DNA of 34,796 nt, from contig CAZGSR010000028.1 of assembly GCA_964528645.1 (NCBI GenBank), positions 1 to 34,796 on the forward strand, read 5' to 3'. A program made the translations under genes and the position numbers. Shown in pieces: positions 1 through 7,756 of this stretch. Under the pieces are notes generated by a model. That model saw nothing but the letters and a program-made list of their open reading frames with translations, searched no databases and was not told the DNA's origin. Every line of letters starts with the position of its first letter. The stretch's first letter is position 1. This DNA is from UBA5734 sp964528645 (GTDB lineage: Bacteria > Bacillota > Clostridia > Saccharofermentanales > UBA5734).

Positions 1-227
1 AGTTGTATTGGTTCTCATCTCCTTTCTTACTTTTAACTGTGTCTTCTGGACACACCATTCCGAAAAAAGTGACAGGCTTGGCCGTAAGTAGCCCGCTACA
101 GTCAAGTCACCACCCGTCACCGCCAGACTCTGGCCACAATTCCTGACGCCGCCGGGTAATTCCGGGCGTGACCAGGTGCGTCTGGCTTCGCCCAGCCGTG
201 CCTGGATGGCGCGGCATGCGGTCTCAC
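1..227. other. left-edge intergenic stretch, no gene seen
   Basis: No convincing coding region. A perfect 6-bp hairpin, TGTGTC/GACACA with a 5-nt loop, sits at 38-54. On the minus strand an AAAGGAG-like sequence at about 18-24 could be the ribosome-binding site of a gene that continues leftward outside the window, but the only ATG nearby (16-18) directly abuts it, so no start is called. A GC-rich imperfect hairpin near 150-170 lies downstream of the HAD gene, but without a T tract it is not a convincing terminator. Confidence 0.4.
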
Positions 228-890
228 TCAATCAGCTGCCATCAGCTGGCGGCAATCTGCCACGGTCAGACCGGCAAAGCCGGTCACGACACGATCGGCT
301 TCCTTCAAGTCTTGTGCGACGTAGTCGGGATTGGCGAAGGCGATACAAGTCATGCCGGCGGCTTTGGCGGCCAGAAGGCCATTGCGGGAATCTTCAATCA
401 CGAGGCAGGTGGAAGGTTCGACGCCGAGGCGTTCGGCAGCCAACAGGAAGACGTCGGGAAAAGGTTTGCCGTTCTGGCATTCCCCGCCGCTGGCAAAGGT
501 TGCAAAGCAGTCTTTGACCTGGAAACTGGAGACGGTATGGAGGATGTCGGTCATCGGTGAGGAGGAGGCAACGGCCAGGCGGATACCGCTGGCATGGAGA
601 TGGCGGATCAGGTCGAGTACGCCAGGAATCGGCTTCATGCCTTCTTCGCGCAAGATTGTCTCGCGCAGGGTATTGGCCCGCTCGATCAGCTGGTCTACAG
701 ACAAATCCAGACCAAAGGTTGCTTTCAGGGTCGTCCAGGTGTAGACGGAGGTGGTGCCGAAAAAGGCGTAATGGTAGCTGACATCGACTTCGACGCCCAA
801 TTCGCGCAGCAGCTGCTGCTTGGAGCGCAGGAAACTGTCTTCAGAGTCGATGATGACGCCATCCATGTCAAAAATAACGGCTTCGAGCAT
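228..890 (-). CDS. HAD-superfamily sugar phosphatase / beta-phosphoglucomutase-like protein
   Basis: A 220-residue cytosolic HAD hydrolase, the usual length for the beta-phosphoglucomutase/sugar-phosphatase subfamily. Motif I is FDMDGVIIDSE (nucleophile Asp8, acid/base Asp10), motif II is the SSS segment near residue 110, motif III is the Lys in GKPFPD, and motif IV is VIEDSRNG. A helical cap domain lies between motifs I and II. Such enzymes dephosphorylate sugar phosphates or isomerise beta-glucose-1-phosphate; sequence alone does not separate these. It is the last gene of the minus-strand polyol operon, 108 bp after the xylulokinase-like gene. That position suggests removal of dead-end sugar phosphates made by the kinases, which is inference. 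AAGGA 9 nt upstream supports the ATG. Confidence 0.85.
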   Translation of the reverse strand: MLEAVIFDMDGVIIDSEDSFLRSKQQLLRELGVEVDVSYHYAFFGTTSVYTWTTLKATFGLDLSVDQLIERANTLRETILREEGMKPIPGVLDLIRHLHASGIRLAVASSSPMTDILHTVSSFQVKDCFATFASGGECQNGKPFPDVFLLAAERLGVEPSTCLVIEDSRNGLLAAKAAGMTCIAFANPDYVAQDLKEADRVVTGFAGLTVADCRQLMAAD

Positions 891-998
891 TGTGATATAT
901 CCTTGTTAAAAAATAATCCAGCAGGCAGGCTGCGCGGAATGAGGAGGTATTCCGTGCAGCCTATCGTGCTGGATGGTCAAACAGCGCAGCTGATCGGA

Positions 999-2504
999 TC
1001 AGCAGCCGAAGTCTGTGCGGTAATGGGCGAGTTTGTCATAGGCGGGGACCAGTGCGGTGTAGATGGATTGGAAAATCTCATGCAGCCGGTCGTAGCGCTG
1101 GGCGGCAGACGGATCCGGATGGATGGTGTCAAGGAGTGCCAGTTTGGCGGTTCCATCAGACAAGTTGGAGAAATGGCCGATGGCGGTACCAGCAATGATC
1201 GCCGCGCCCACTGTGGTGGCGTGTTCGCTCGGACTTTTCAGCCGGCTGACAGGGACGTCCAGGACATCGGACAGGATCTGGCGCCAGAGGCTACTCTTGC
1301 CACCACCACCAATCAGGTGCATGTGTTTGATCACCAGGCCGTCATCGCGGTGCATCGCGACCGTATCGCGCAGGGCCATGGAAATGCCTTCGAGGACGGC
1401 GCGCAGGAGGTGGGCCGTCTGGTGTTCCGGTGCCAGGCCGACAAAGGCGCCGCGGGCGTCGGGATTGAAGTGGGGCGTCCGTTCGCCAGCCAGGTAAGGC
1501 AGGAAGATCAGTCCGTCTGAGCCGGGTGCCACGGAGGCTGCGAGGGAATCAAACTGGCGCAGATCTGGAACCTGGCAGGCAGCCTGGGCCCAGTCGATGG
1601 CTCGGCCAGCATTCTGGATCGTGCCGAAGGATCCGACGGAATAACCGTCGCCGCTGACAATGTTGAAATTGCGCATCGCCGGATCGAGGACGGCCTTTTC
1701 TGACATGCAGGCGGTCCAGGCGGTGGTGCCGAGGCAGACGTAGTGGTCACCGGCGCGGGCCGCACCGGCACCGATCGCGGAGCCGGCGCCGTCACCGGCA
1801 CCGGCTGCAACCGGAATCCCGGCTGGCAGACCGAGGATGGCTGCGGTGGCCGGACAGAGGCGTCCAACCAGGTCCGTGCCGCGGTGCAATTGGGGCAACC
1901 TGCCCAGATCGAGACCGAGGGTGGCATAAACATCGTCAAAATAGGACAACGTGTGGACATTGATCAGGCAGGCATGCGAGGCGTCGGAGTAATCGGTCGA
2001 ATCAAACGAGCCGGTAAGCCATCCGGTGACATAGTCCTTGGATTGGAGAAATTTGGCCGTCTGGCTGTACACAGCCGGCTGTTCCTCCATAAACCAGAGC
2101 ATTTTGGCCAGGGTTGAGGGACCGGCGCGGTTGCCCGTCAGCGCATAGAGCTGGCCAGCGCCAAGGATCTGGTCGATCGCTTCCGCTTGTTTACGCGAAC
2201 GGGTATCGCCATGCAGCAGGTGGCGCGACAACGGCTGGCCGGTTGCATCGACGGGCAAGCAGCCGAGCATGTGGCCAGTGACCGCAATGGCTGCAACAGA
2301 CTGGGCCAGGGCCGGGTGCTGCTGGTGCAGGTCGGCGACACAAGCGCGAACGGCTTCCAGCCAGTCACTGGATTCCTGTTCGGATACACCACCGGGTGCT
2401 GTGTATGTCTGGATCCGGCGCTGGCTGCTGGCCAGGACAGCCATTTCGGCTGAGACAAAGCTGACTTTGGTGGCTGTGGTGCCCAGATCAATCGCGAGGA
2501 TCAT
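999..2504 (-). CDS. xylB: FGGY-family sugar kinase, xylulokinase-like
   Basis: A 501-residue FGGY kinase, the normal xylulokinase length. The N-terminal phosphate-binding loop DLGTTATKV (residues 6-14) opens the first actin-like domain. The second domain contains AGAGDGAGSAIGAG and the adenosine-binding IGGGGKSSLWRQI stretch near residue 400. The family phosphorylates ketoses such as D-xylulose with ATP; the exact substrate is not certain. In context it would convert the ketose made by the two neighbouring dehydrogenases into a pentose phosphate pathway intermediate. AAGGAG 8 nt before the ATG fixes the start. It follows the zinc alcohol dehydrogenase by 40 bp in one operon. A second, divergent FGGY kinase lies two genes upstream, so the two probably take different substrates. 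Confidence 0.85.
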   Translation of the reverse strand: MILAIDLGTTATKVSFVSAEMAVLASSQRRIQTYTAPGGVSEQESSDWLEAVRACVADLHQQHPALAQSVAAIAVTGHMLGCLPVDATGQPLSRHLLHGDTRSRKQAEAIDQILGAGQLYALTGNRAGPSTLAKMLWFMEEQPAVYSQTAKFLQSKDYVTGWLTGSFDSTDYSDASHACLINVHTLSYFDDVYATLGLDLGRLPQLHRGTDLVGRLCPATAAILGLPAGIPVAAGAGDGAGSAIGAGAARAGDHYVCLGTTAWTACMSEKAVLDPAMRNFNIVSGDGYSVGSFGTIQNAGRAIDWAQAACQVPDLRQFDSLAASVAPGSDGLIFLPYLAGERTPHFNPDARGAFVGLAPEHQTAHLLRAVLEGISMALRDTVAMHRDDGLVIKHMHLIGGGGKSSLWRQILSDVLDVPVSRLKSPSEHATTVGAAIIAGTAIGHFSNLSDGTAKLALLDTIHPDPSAAQRYDRLHEIFQSIYTALVPAYDKLAHYRTDFGC

Positions 2505-2544
2505 GGCTCAGGCTCCTTTTTCAAGAGGAAGTGTCAATAGGAAG

Positions 2545-3564
2545 TCAGGGAATGATCAGGATCTTGCCTAGTTTGCGATAGGCGGGGTCTTCGAACACCG
2601 TGGCGATGTCTTTCAGGGGGACGCGGGGGCCAAACAGTGGTTCGATCTGGATCGCGCCACTTTCGATCAGGTTCAACGAGCGCTGCAGGGTGTAGGGATT
2701 GATGAATGAGGCTGTCAGGTGCAGCTCGCGCCGGAAGACATCGAAGGGTTTGAGGGCGATTTCACAGTCGGGCGGGGTCAGGCCGAACATCATGACGGTG
2801 CCGCCTTTGCCGCAAAGCCGGATGGCTTCATTGACCGTGACACCGAGGCCGACACATTCGATGCTGACATCGACCGGCGGGTAGCCTTTGCCGGTCATGA
2901 CGTCAGCAGGGTCTGCTTCCTTGGGGTTGATGCAGAGCGTCGCACCGAGCGCATAGGCGGCAGCATGTTTTTCCACGATCGGTTCGATCACCACGACGCG
3001 GGCGGCGCCGGACTGTTTGGCCAGCTGGAGCATCATCAGTCCGATCGTGCCGGCACCGATCACGAGCACGGTGCTGCCGGCTTTGATCCGGGACAGGTCG
3101 ATGCCATGCAGGCAGCAGCCGACGGGTTCGCCCATGGCAGCCAGTTCTAAAGGCAGGCCGTCCGGAATCTTGTAGGCCTGTTTGGCTTTGAAGGTGCAGT
3201 ATTCGGCGAAACCACCATGGGTGGTCGTGCCGATGCCGATCATGTGCTCGCAGAAATGGGCTTGGCCATTGCGGCAGTAATAGCAGGCGCCGCAATAATC
3301 ATTGGGATCGACACTGACCCGGTCACCGACTGCAAGGCTGGTGACGGCACTGCCGACCTGGGTGACGGTGCCGGAGAACTCATGGCCCAGGACGGTCCCG
3401 GGCGGGCATTCTGCTGCGCCCTTGTCGCCATGATAGATGTGCAGGTCTGTCCCGCAGACACCGCAGGCAGCGACTTTGATGACGATTTCATCCGGCTCCG
3501 GCTGGCGGACCGGGATGTCTTCGACAGCGATCTGGTGCTTTCCTTGAAAAACTGCAGCTAACAT
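2545..3564 (-). CDS. zinc-dependent alcohol/polyol dehydrogenase (MDR family)
   Basis: A 339-residue medium-chain dehydrogenase. The catalytic zinc ligands are visible as the Cys in CGVCGTDLH and the His/Glu in GHEF. The structural zinc lobe is CGACYYCRNGQAHFC with four cysteines. The Rossmann fold VIGAGTIGLMML (about residue 170) binds NAD(H), with a Glu about 20 residues on (VVIEP) favouring NAD. Members oxidise polyols such as sorbitol, xylitol or arabitol, or threonine-like alcohols; the substrate cannot be read from sequence. It lies 12 bp after the 535-residue FGGY kinase, and GGGAGG sits 6 nt before the ATG. It resembles the zinc dehydrogenase at 7757-8794 only at family level, so the operon encodes two distinct oxidation steps or substrates. 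Confidence 0.85.
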   Translation of the reverse strand: MLAAVFQGKHQIAVEDIPVRQPEPDEIVIKVAACGVCGTDLHIYHGDKGAAECPPGTVLGHEFSGTVTQVGSAVTSLAVGDRVSVDPNDYCGACYYCRNGQAHFCEHMIGIGTTTHGGFAEYCTFKAKQAYKIPDGLPLELAAMGEPVGCCLHGIDLSRIKAGSTVLVIGAGTIGLMMLQLAKQSGAARVVVIEPIVEKHAAAYALGATLCINPKEADPADVMTGKGYPPVDVSIECVGLGVTVNEAIRLCGKGGTVMMFGLTPPDCEIALKPFDVFRRELHLTASFINPYTLQRSLNLIESGAIQIEPLFGPRVPLKDIATVFEDPAYRKLGKILIIP

Positions 3565-3576
3565 GGTGTACCTCCC

Positions 3577-5184
3577 TCAGCGCAGATACTCGACAGCAGC
3601 GCGTTCGATCGCCAGCCCCTGGGTATAGCGTTTAAAGAATTCATTATAGCCGGCCAGATCCGCTGGATCCGGTTCGACCCGCGCGCCCAGCTTGTCGGCA
3701 AAGACGCGCGTATTCAGGAAGTCTGGCAGAGTCTCGCCAGACTCGCGGTTGATGGCATAGTCGGCCAGCAGGGCGATACCCCAGGCGCCACCCTCCCCTG
3801 CTGTTTCCATGACGGAAATCGGCACGGTGGTCGCAGCAGCCATGATCTTCTGGCCGACTTCGCGGGTTTTGAAGAAACCGCCGTGGCCACGGATTTCATC
3901 AACCTCGACACCTTCTTTTTCAAACAGGATGTTCAGGCCGGTACGCAGAGCACCAAAGGGTGTGAACAGCAAAACCCGCATGAAATTTGCCAAGTTGAAA
4001 TTGTTCTGGGCCGAACGGACGACCAGGGGCCGGCCTTCGGTGAAATGGGTGATGTGTTCGCCGGAGACATAACCGTAAGCCAGGAGGCCGCCGCAGTCAG
4101 GGTCGCCCTTGAGCGCCATGTTGAGCAGCGTGTCGTAGAGCTTCGGCTTGGGAATATCAAGGCCGAGTTCACGAGTCAGTTCGCCGAATAAGCCGATCCA
4201 GGCATCGTAGTCGGATGTGCAGTTGTTGGAGTGGACCATCGCAACCAGACTGCCGTCCGGGGTCGTGACCAGGTCGATTTCCGGATAGGCCTTGGATAGG
4301 TCTTTTTCGAGGACGATCATGGCGAAAACCGAAGTGCCAGCCGAGACATTGCCGGTGCGGACGGCGACACTGTTGGTGGCGACCATGCCGGTTCCTGCGT
4401 CTCCTTCCGGGGCACAAAACGGAATGCCCGGTTTGAGATGACCCGTGACATCAAGTAGCTTGGCGCCTTCTTCGGTCAGGTAGCCGGCGTTGTCACCGGA
4501 GACCAGGACTTCCGGCAGGATGTCGAGTAATTTCCAGTCAAAGCCTTTGTCCTGGACCAGTGTATCGAACTGGTCAGCGAACTTGGTATTGAAGGAATGG
4601 GTGTGAAGGTCGATCGGGAACATGCCCGAGGCTTCACCGATGCCCATGACGCGGCGACCGGTCAGTTTCCAGTGGACATAGCCAGCCAGCGTGGTCAGGT
4701 AGTCGATCTGGGCGACATGGTCTTCACCATTGAGGATCGCCTGGTAGAGGTGGGCGACGCTCCAGCGCTGCGGGATCGGATAATCGAACAAAGCCGTCAA
4801 GGCTTCGGAGGCCTGGCCCGTGATGTTGTTGCGCCAGGTGCGGAAAGGCACCAGCAGATTGCCATTCTTGTCATGGGTGATGTAACCATGCATCATGCCG
4901 GAAAATCCGATCGCGCCGGTCGTCTCGAGCACGACGCCATAGTCGGCCTGTACTCGCCGGGCCATGTCACCATAGCTGGCCTGCACGCCCTGCCAGACAT
5001 CCTCCAGATCATAGGTCCAGATGCCATTGATCTGGCTGTTCTCCCAGTCAAAGCTGCCCGAAGCGACAGGGAAATGATCCGGACCGATCAGGACAGTCTT
5101 GATCCGGGTCGAGCCGAGCTCGATGCCAATGGCAGTCCGGCCCTCGATTATGGCCTGGCTAATGGGGTTTTGATTGGTATCCAT
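3577..5184 (-). CDS. FGGY-family carbohydrate kinase, substrate unknown
   Basis: Cytosolic ATP-dependent sugar kinase of 535 residues, about 30 longer than the xylulokinase-like partner. It shows the FGGY phosphate loop IELGSTRIK, the substrate-side FSGMMHGY, the second-domain APEGDAGTGMVATNSV, and GHGGFFKTREVGQ in the adenosine-binding region. The reading frame is open further upstream to a TTG at 5208, but GAAAGGAGA sits just before the ATG at 5184, so the ATG is the chosen start. It follows the 158-residue PH-like gene by 24 bp and precedes a zinc dehydrogenase by 12 bp. I infer phosphorylation of a ketose or polyol distinct from the xylulokinase substrate; D-ribulose- or L-xylulose-type substrates are possible. 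It is probably often annotated simply as an FGGY kinase. Confidence 0.8.
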   Translation of the reverse strand: MDTNQNPISQAIIEGRTAIGIELGSTRIKTVLIGPDHFPVASGSFDWENSQINGIWTYDLEDVWQGVQASYGDMARRVQADYGVVLETTGAIGFSGMMHGYITHDKNGNLLVPFRTWRNNITGQASEALTALFDYPIPQRWSVAHLYQAILNGEDHVAQIDYLTTLAGYVHWKLTGRRVMGIGEASGMFPIDLHTHSFNTKFADQFDTLVQDKGFDWKLLDILPEVLVSGDNAGYLTEEGAKLLDVTGHLKPGIPFCAPEGDAGTGMVATNSVAVRTGNVSAGTSVFAMIVLEKDLSKAYPEIDLVTTPDGSLVAMVHSNNCTSDYDAWIGLFGELTRELGLDIPKPKLYDTLLNMALKGDPDCGGLLAYGYVSGEHITHFTEGRPLVVRSAQNNFNLANFMRVLLFTPFGALRTGLNILFEKEGVEVDEIRGHGGFFKTREVGQKIMAAATTVPISVMETAGEGGAWGIALLADYAINRESGETLPDFLNTRVFADKLGARVEPDPADLAGYNEFFKRYTQGLAIERAAVEYLR

Positions 5185-5208
5185 GCTGGGGCGTCTCCTT
5201 TCAGGCAA

Positions 5209-5685
5209 TCACACTTTGTAAGCGACTTCGATCATTTTGCTCCGGATGGTCTCGACCAGGGAGGCAAAGTCTTGATAATAATGGGCCGTATTGAATTCGA
5301 CCTGCAAGTCAGGTTCGCTGACCAGGCCGGTTGAGACTTTCAAATGGCCGATCAAAAGGCAGGTGTTGAAGTCAAGGCATTTGATCTTGGGATACAGGAT
5401 ATGGCGGATACGGTAGCCGCCCGCTTCAACTGGCAGGTCTTCTTTCCCTTCTTCCACAGCAATCAGGCCATAGTTGGTCGCAACCAGCAGAGTGGCTCCG
5501 GACAGGACACCTGACTTTTTCGTCGTGTCGGCATAGGAGCGATTGAGATAGACAACGTCCACGATGTCCTCAGAAGCAGCCATGGCTTGCTCTTTTTTTA
5601 AAATCGACTTGATGATCAAGGGCATATCATCGCGACTGTCCAGGATTTTCTGGATTTTCGTTTCAAGTTCAGTTGTCATGATCAT
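5209..5685 (-). CDS. uncharacterised 158-residue protein, possibly PH-like fold
   Basis: I do not recognise a named family with certainty. The first 40 residues are helical and charged, followed by a run of beta-like segments (VVYLNRSY, ATLLVATNYGLIAVEE, RIRHILYPKIKCLDF, LIGHLKVSTG, DLQVEFN) and a C-terminal helix. This order (strand-rich core with a GLIAVE turn, then one helix) resembles bacterial PH-like domains of the YokE/SHOCT-associated type; that is inference. There is no signal peptide or membrane segment. It sits between the ROK regulator (14 bp upstream) and the FGGY kinase (24 bp downstream), so it is translated with the operon and is probably linked to its function or regulation. 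ATG at 5685 or 5679; an AAAAGG precedes both. Confidence 0.6.
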   Translation of the reverse strand: MIMTTELETKIQKILDSRDDMPLIIKSILKKEQAMAASEDIVDVVYLNRSYADTTKKSGVLSGATLLVATNYGLIAVEEGKEDLPVEAGGYRIRHILYPKIKCLDFNTCLLIGHLKVSTGLVSEPDLQVEFNTAHYYQDFASLVETIRSKMIEVAYKV

Positions 5686-5699
5686 TCACCATTTACCTT

Positions 5700-6833
5700 T
5701 TATTCGGTTGCTTCCAGTGCCGTGTCGAGGAACTCCTGGACAAAATAAAGGGCAGCACCAGAGGCGATTGCTTCCATTTTGTTGCGGCAAGCATAGAGGA
5801 AGCTGGCTGATTTCTCACTGAAGGGACTTTTCACATCCATTTTGGCCTGGAGTTGCGGCAGGTACTTGTCGATAAAGGGGCCGATGTCGCCGCCGATGAT
5901 GATCGAACTGCCAAACATCATCCGGATTTCCGTGATCAGCGTGGCCAGGTTTGACAGATAGGTGTCCCATGTTTTTCTGAGTTTTTCATCGCCGTTATTC
6001 AGCCGGTCAAAAAAAGCGAACAGATCGCCGCCGGTCTGGCTGGACAGGACTTCTGCATTGCAATAAGGGTCGAAACAGCCTTGCTGGCCACAGTAGCACG
6101 GCAGCCCATTCGGGATGAGATTGAGATGGCCAAATTCACAGCTGAATAACCCGTCCCCGAGATAAACCTTGTCATTGATAAAAACGGATCCGCCGATGCT
6201 GCTGCCGAGGCTGACATAGCAAGCGTTGTGGATGTCCGGTGAGTGGACGATCTCAGAATAGCCGGCGGCAGCAGAATCGTGGATCAGTTTGGTTTTGTAA
6301 GGGATGTACCGGGAGAACTCGGCCCGGGTCATGCCGTTGTTGTCAATGACGCGGCCGTCGTAGACGAACTCCCCGGTCCTGTCGATCAGGCCAGGAACTG
6401 CGATGCCAACCCCGAGGATTTTCTCGTGTGGCAACCCTGCCATGGCGATGATGTTTTCGACTTCATTGGCCAGAGTTTTCAGATAGTCATCATCGCGCTG
6501 GTAGTCCTTGCGGCGATAAACGTATTTGATAATCTGGCCATCGAGGTCGATGGCAATGCTTTTGATGTGGTGGCGGGTGATGTCGAGGCCGATCGCCACC
6601 CTGGCATCCGGTATGTACGAGTAGGCGACAGGATTCCTGCCGCCCGCTCGATTGACCACCTTGTTTTCACAGCTGATCAGTCCCTGTTCGTTGAGATAGG
6701 TCAGGTTCTGCGTCACGGTCGGCAGGCTGAGTTGCATATTGTAGGCAATTTCCTGTTTGGTCGCCTGACCTTGCTCGCGAAGATAATAGTAGATCCGTTT
6801 TCTGTTGTCGGTTTTGATGTCAGCGATATTCAT
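5700..6833 (-). CDS. ROK-family transcriptional regulator (NagC/XylR type)
   Basis: A 377-residue ROK repressor. Residues 1-70 form a winged helix-turn-helix (ATKQEIAYNMQLSLPTVTQNLTYL). The C-terminal sugar-kinase-like domain has the ATP-site-like GLDITRHH and the ROK zinc motif CYCGQQGCFDPYC near residue 250. Regulators of this group (XylR, NagC, Mlc) bind a sugar or sugar phosphate and release DNA. It lies inside the polyol operon, after a 124-bp gap containing a strong hairpin, and before the PH-like gene. It is a paralogue of the ROK protein at 13231-14388: same architecture, same cysteine motif and similar C-terminus. The ribosome-binding site is weak (GGATTCAC before ATG), which suggests low expression, as fits a regulator. 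Confidence 0.88.
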   Translation of the reverse strand: MNIADIKTDNRKRIYYYLREQGQATKQEIAYNMQLSLPTVTQNLTYLNEQGLISCENKVVNRAGGRNPVAYSYIPDARVAIGLDITRHHIKSIAIDLDGQIIKYVYRRKDYQRDDDYLKTLANEVENIIAMAGLPHEKILGVGIAVPGLIDRTGEFVYDGRVIDNNGMTRAEFSRYIPYKTKLIHDSAAAGYSEIVHSPDIHNACYVSLGSSIGGSVFINDKVYLGDGLFSCEFGHLNLIPNGLPCYCGQQGCFDPYCNAEVLSSQTGGDLFAFFDRLNNGDEKLRKTWDTYLSNLATLITEIRMMFGSSIIIGGDIGPFIDKYLPQLQAKMDVKSPFSEKSASFLYACRNKMEAIASGAALYFVQEFLDTALEATE

Positions 6834-6865
6834 GTGAATCCGGTTTCTTTCTTCCGCATGGCCAG

Positions 6866-6904
6866 GGGAATCAGCCGCTGCCAGACCAGCAACTGAGGAT
6901 TCCC
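6866..6904 (-). other. strong intercistronic hairpin between SDR and ROK genes
   Basis: In the transcript GGGAAT pairs with ATTCCC. A 3-nt bulge follows, then CAGTTGCTG pairs with CAGCGGCTG (two G-U pairs), leaving a 6-nt loop. About 15 pairs form in the 124-bp gap 6834-6957. No T tract follows, so it is more likely an RNA stability or processing element than a terminator. It may lower expression of the downstream ROK and kinase genes relative to the transporter genes. Confidence 0.5.
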
Positions 6905-6957
6905 GCTATCCCCGGATAATCTGTGAGGGATGATCCGAGAATAGCATAGTCGGCTCC

Positions 6958-7731
6958 TTAAAAACAGGTGAAAGCGCCATCAACGACGAAGTCGGATCCG
7001 GTGGTGAAATCACTGGCATCACCAGCCAGGTAAACGGCAATGGCCTGCAGCTCATCCGGGCGGCCCATGCGGCCAATCGGCGAGAGGGCATTCCATTGCT
7101 CAATCAGCGGTTTAAGATTGGGCGACTCAAGAACCAGGTCGGTACCAATATAGCCGGGGCTGATCGAATTGACGCGAACTCCGGTCTTGGCAAACTCGAC
7201 AGCCATCGATTTGGTCAGCATGATGACGCCAGCCTTGGAGGCATTGTACGCACACTGGGGCTGGGGCACATTGACGATATGACCGGACATCGACGCGGTG
7301 TTGACGATCGAGCCGCGGCCCTGCTTGAGCATGACTTTGGCTGCGGCCTGTGAGGTCAGGAAAACGCCATTGAGGTTGACATCGATGACTTTCTTGAATT
7401 GGGCATAAGTCATTTCGTCAGCTGGGGCATTGATGCAGATACCGGCATTGCAGAACGCAACGTCGATTTTGCCGAATTTTTCCAGGATGGTTTCGATCAT
7501 CTGGTTGACATCGGCTTCGTCGGTGACGTCGGTCTTGATCGCCAGGGTTTCAACACCCAGCTGGGCGATCTCTGCAGCGGTTTTCTCGGATTCTGCCAGA
7601 TCCATGTCAACAATGACGACATGGCTGCCAGCTTCAGCAAGCGCGGTGGCAATGGATTTGCCAATGCCGCGGGCACCGCCTGTGACAAAGGACACCTTGC
7701 CATCGAGTCTCATTTTTTCCAAAATTCCCAT
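6958..7731 (-). CDS. SDR-family NAD(P)-dependent dehydrogenase (polyol/sugar type)
   Basis: A 257-residue classical short-chain dehydrogenase. The cofactor motif is VTGGARGIGKS (TGxxxGIG), followed by an acidic VIVDMD that favours NAD over NADP. NAG occurs in FCNAGICINAP, the catalytic Ser in NTASMSGHI, and YxxxK in CAYNASKAGV. The family oxidises or reduces polyols, ketoses and sugar acids; relatives include D-arabinitol, xylitol and sorbitol 2-dehydrogenases. It lies 25 bp after the zinc dehydrogenase in the operon. AGGAGG 5 nt before the ATG gives a strong start. The exact substrate is not determinable here. It ends in a VVDGAFTCF tail typical of classical SDRs and is of normal length. Confidence 0.88.
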   Translation of the reverse strand: MGILEKMRLDGKVSFVTGGARGIGKSIATALAEAGSHVVIVDMDLAESEKTAAEIAQLGVETLAIKTDVTDEADVNQMIETILEKFGKIDVAFCNAGICINAPADEMTYAQFKKVIDVNLNGVFLTSQAAAKVMLKQGRGSIVNTASMSGHIVNVPQPQCAYNASKAGVIMLTKSMAVEFAKTGVRVNSISPGYIGTDLVLESPNLKPLIEQWNALSPIGRMGRPDELQAIAVYLAGDASDFTTGSDFVVDGAFTCF

Positions 7732-7756
7732 AAAGTCCTCCTAAGCTTATCGTTGG

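Noticed and set aside
594..1520. Long plus-strand open frame of 308 codons
   Set aside because: It lies opposite the HAD and xylulokinase-like genes, lacks a ribosome-binding site and has no protein-family signal.
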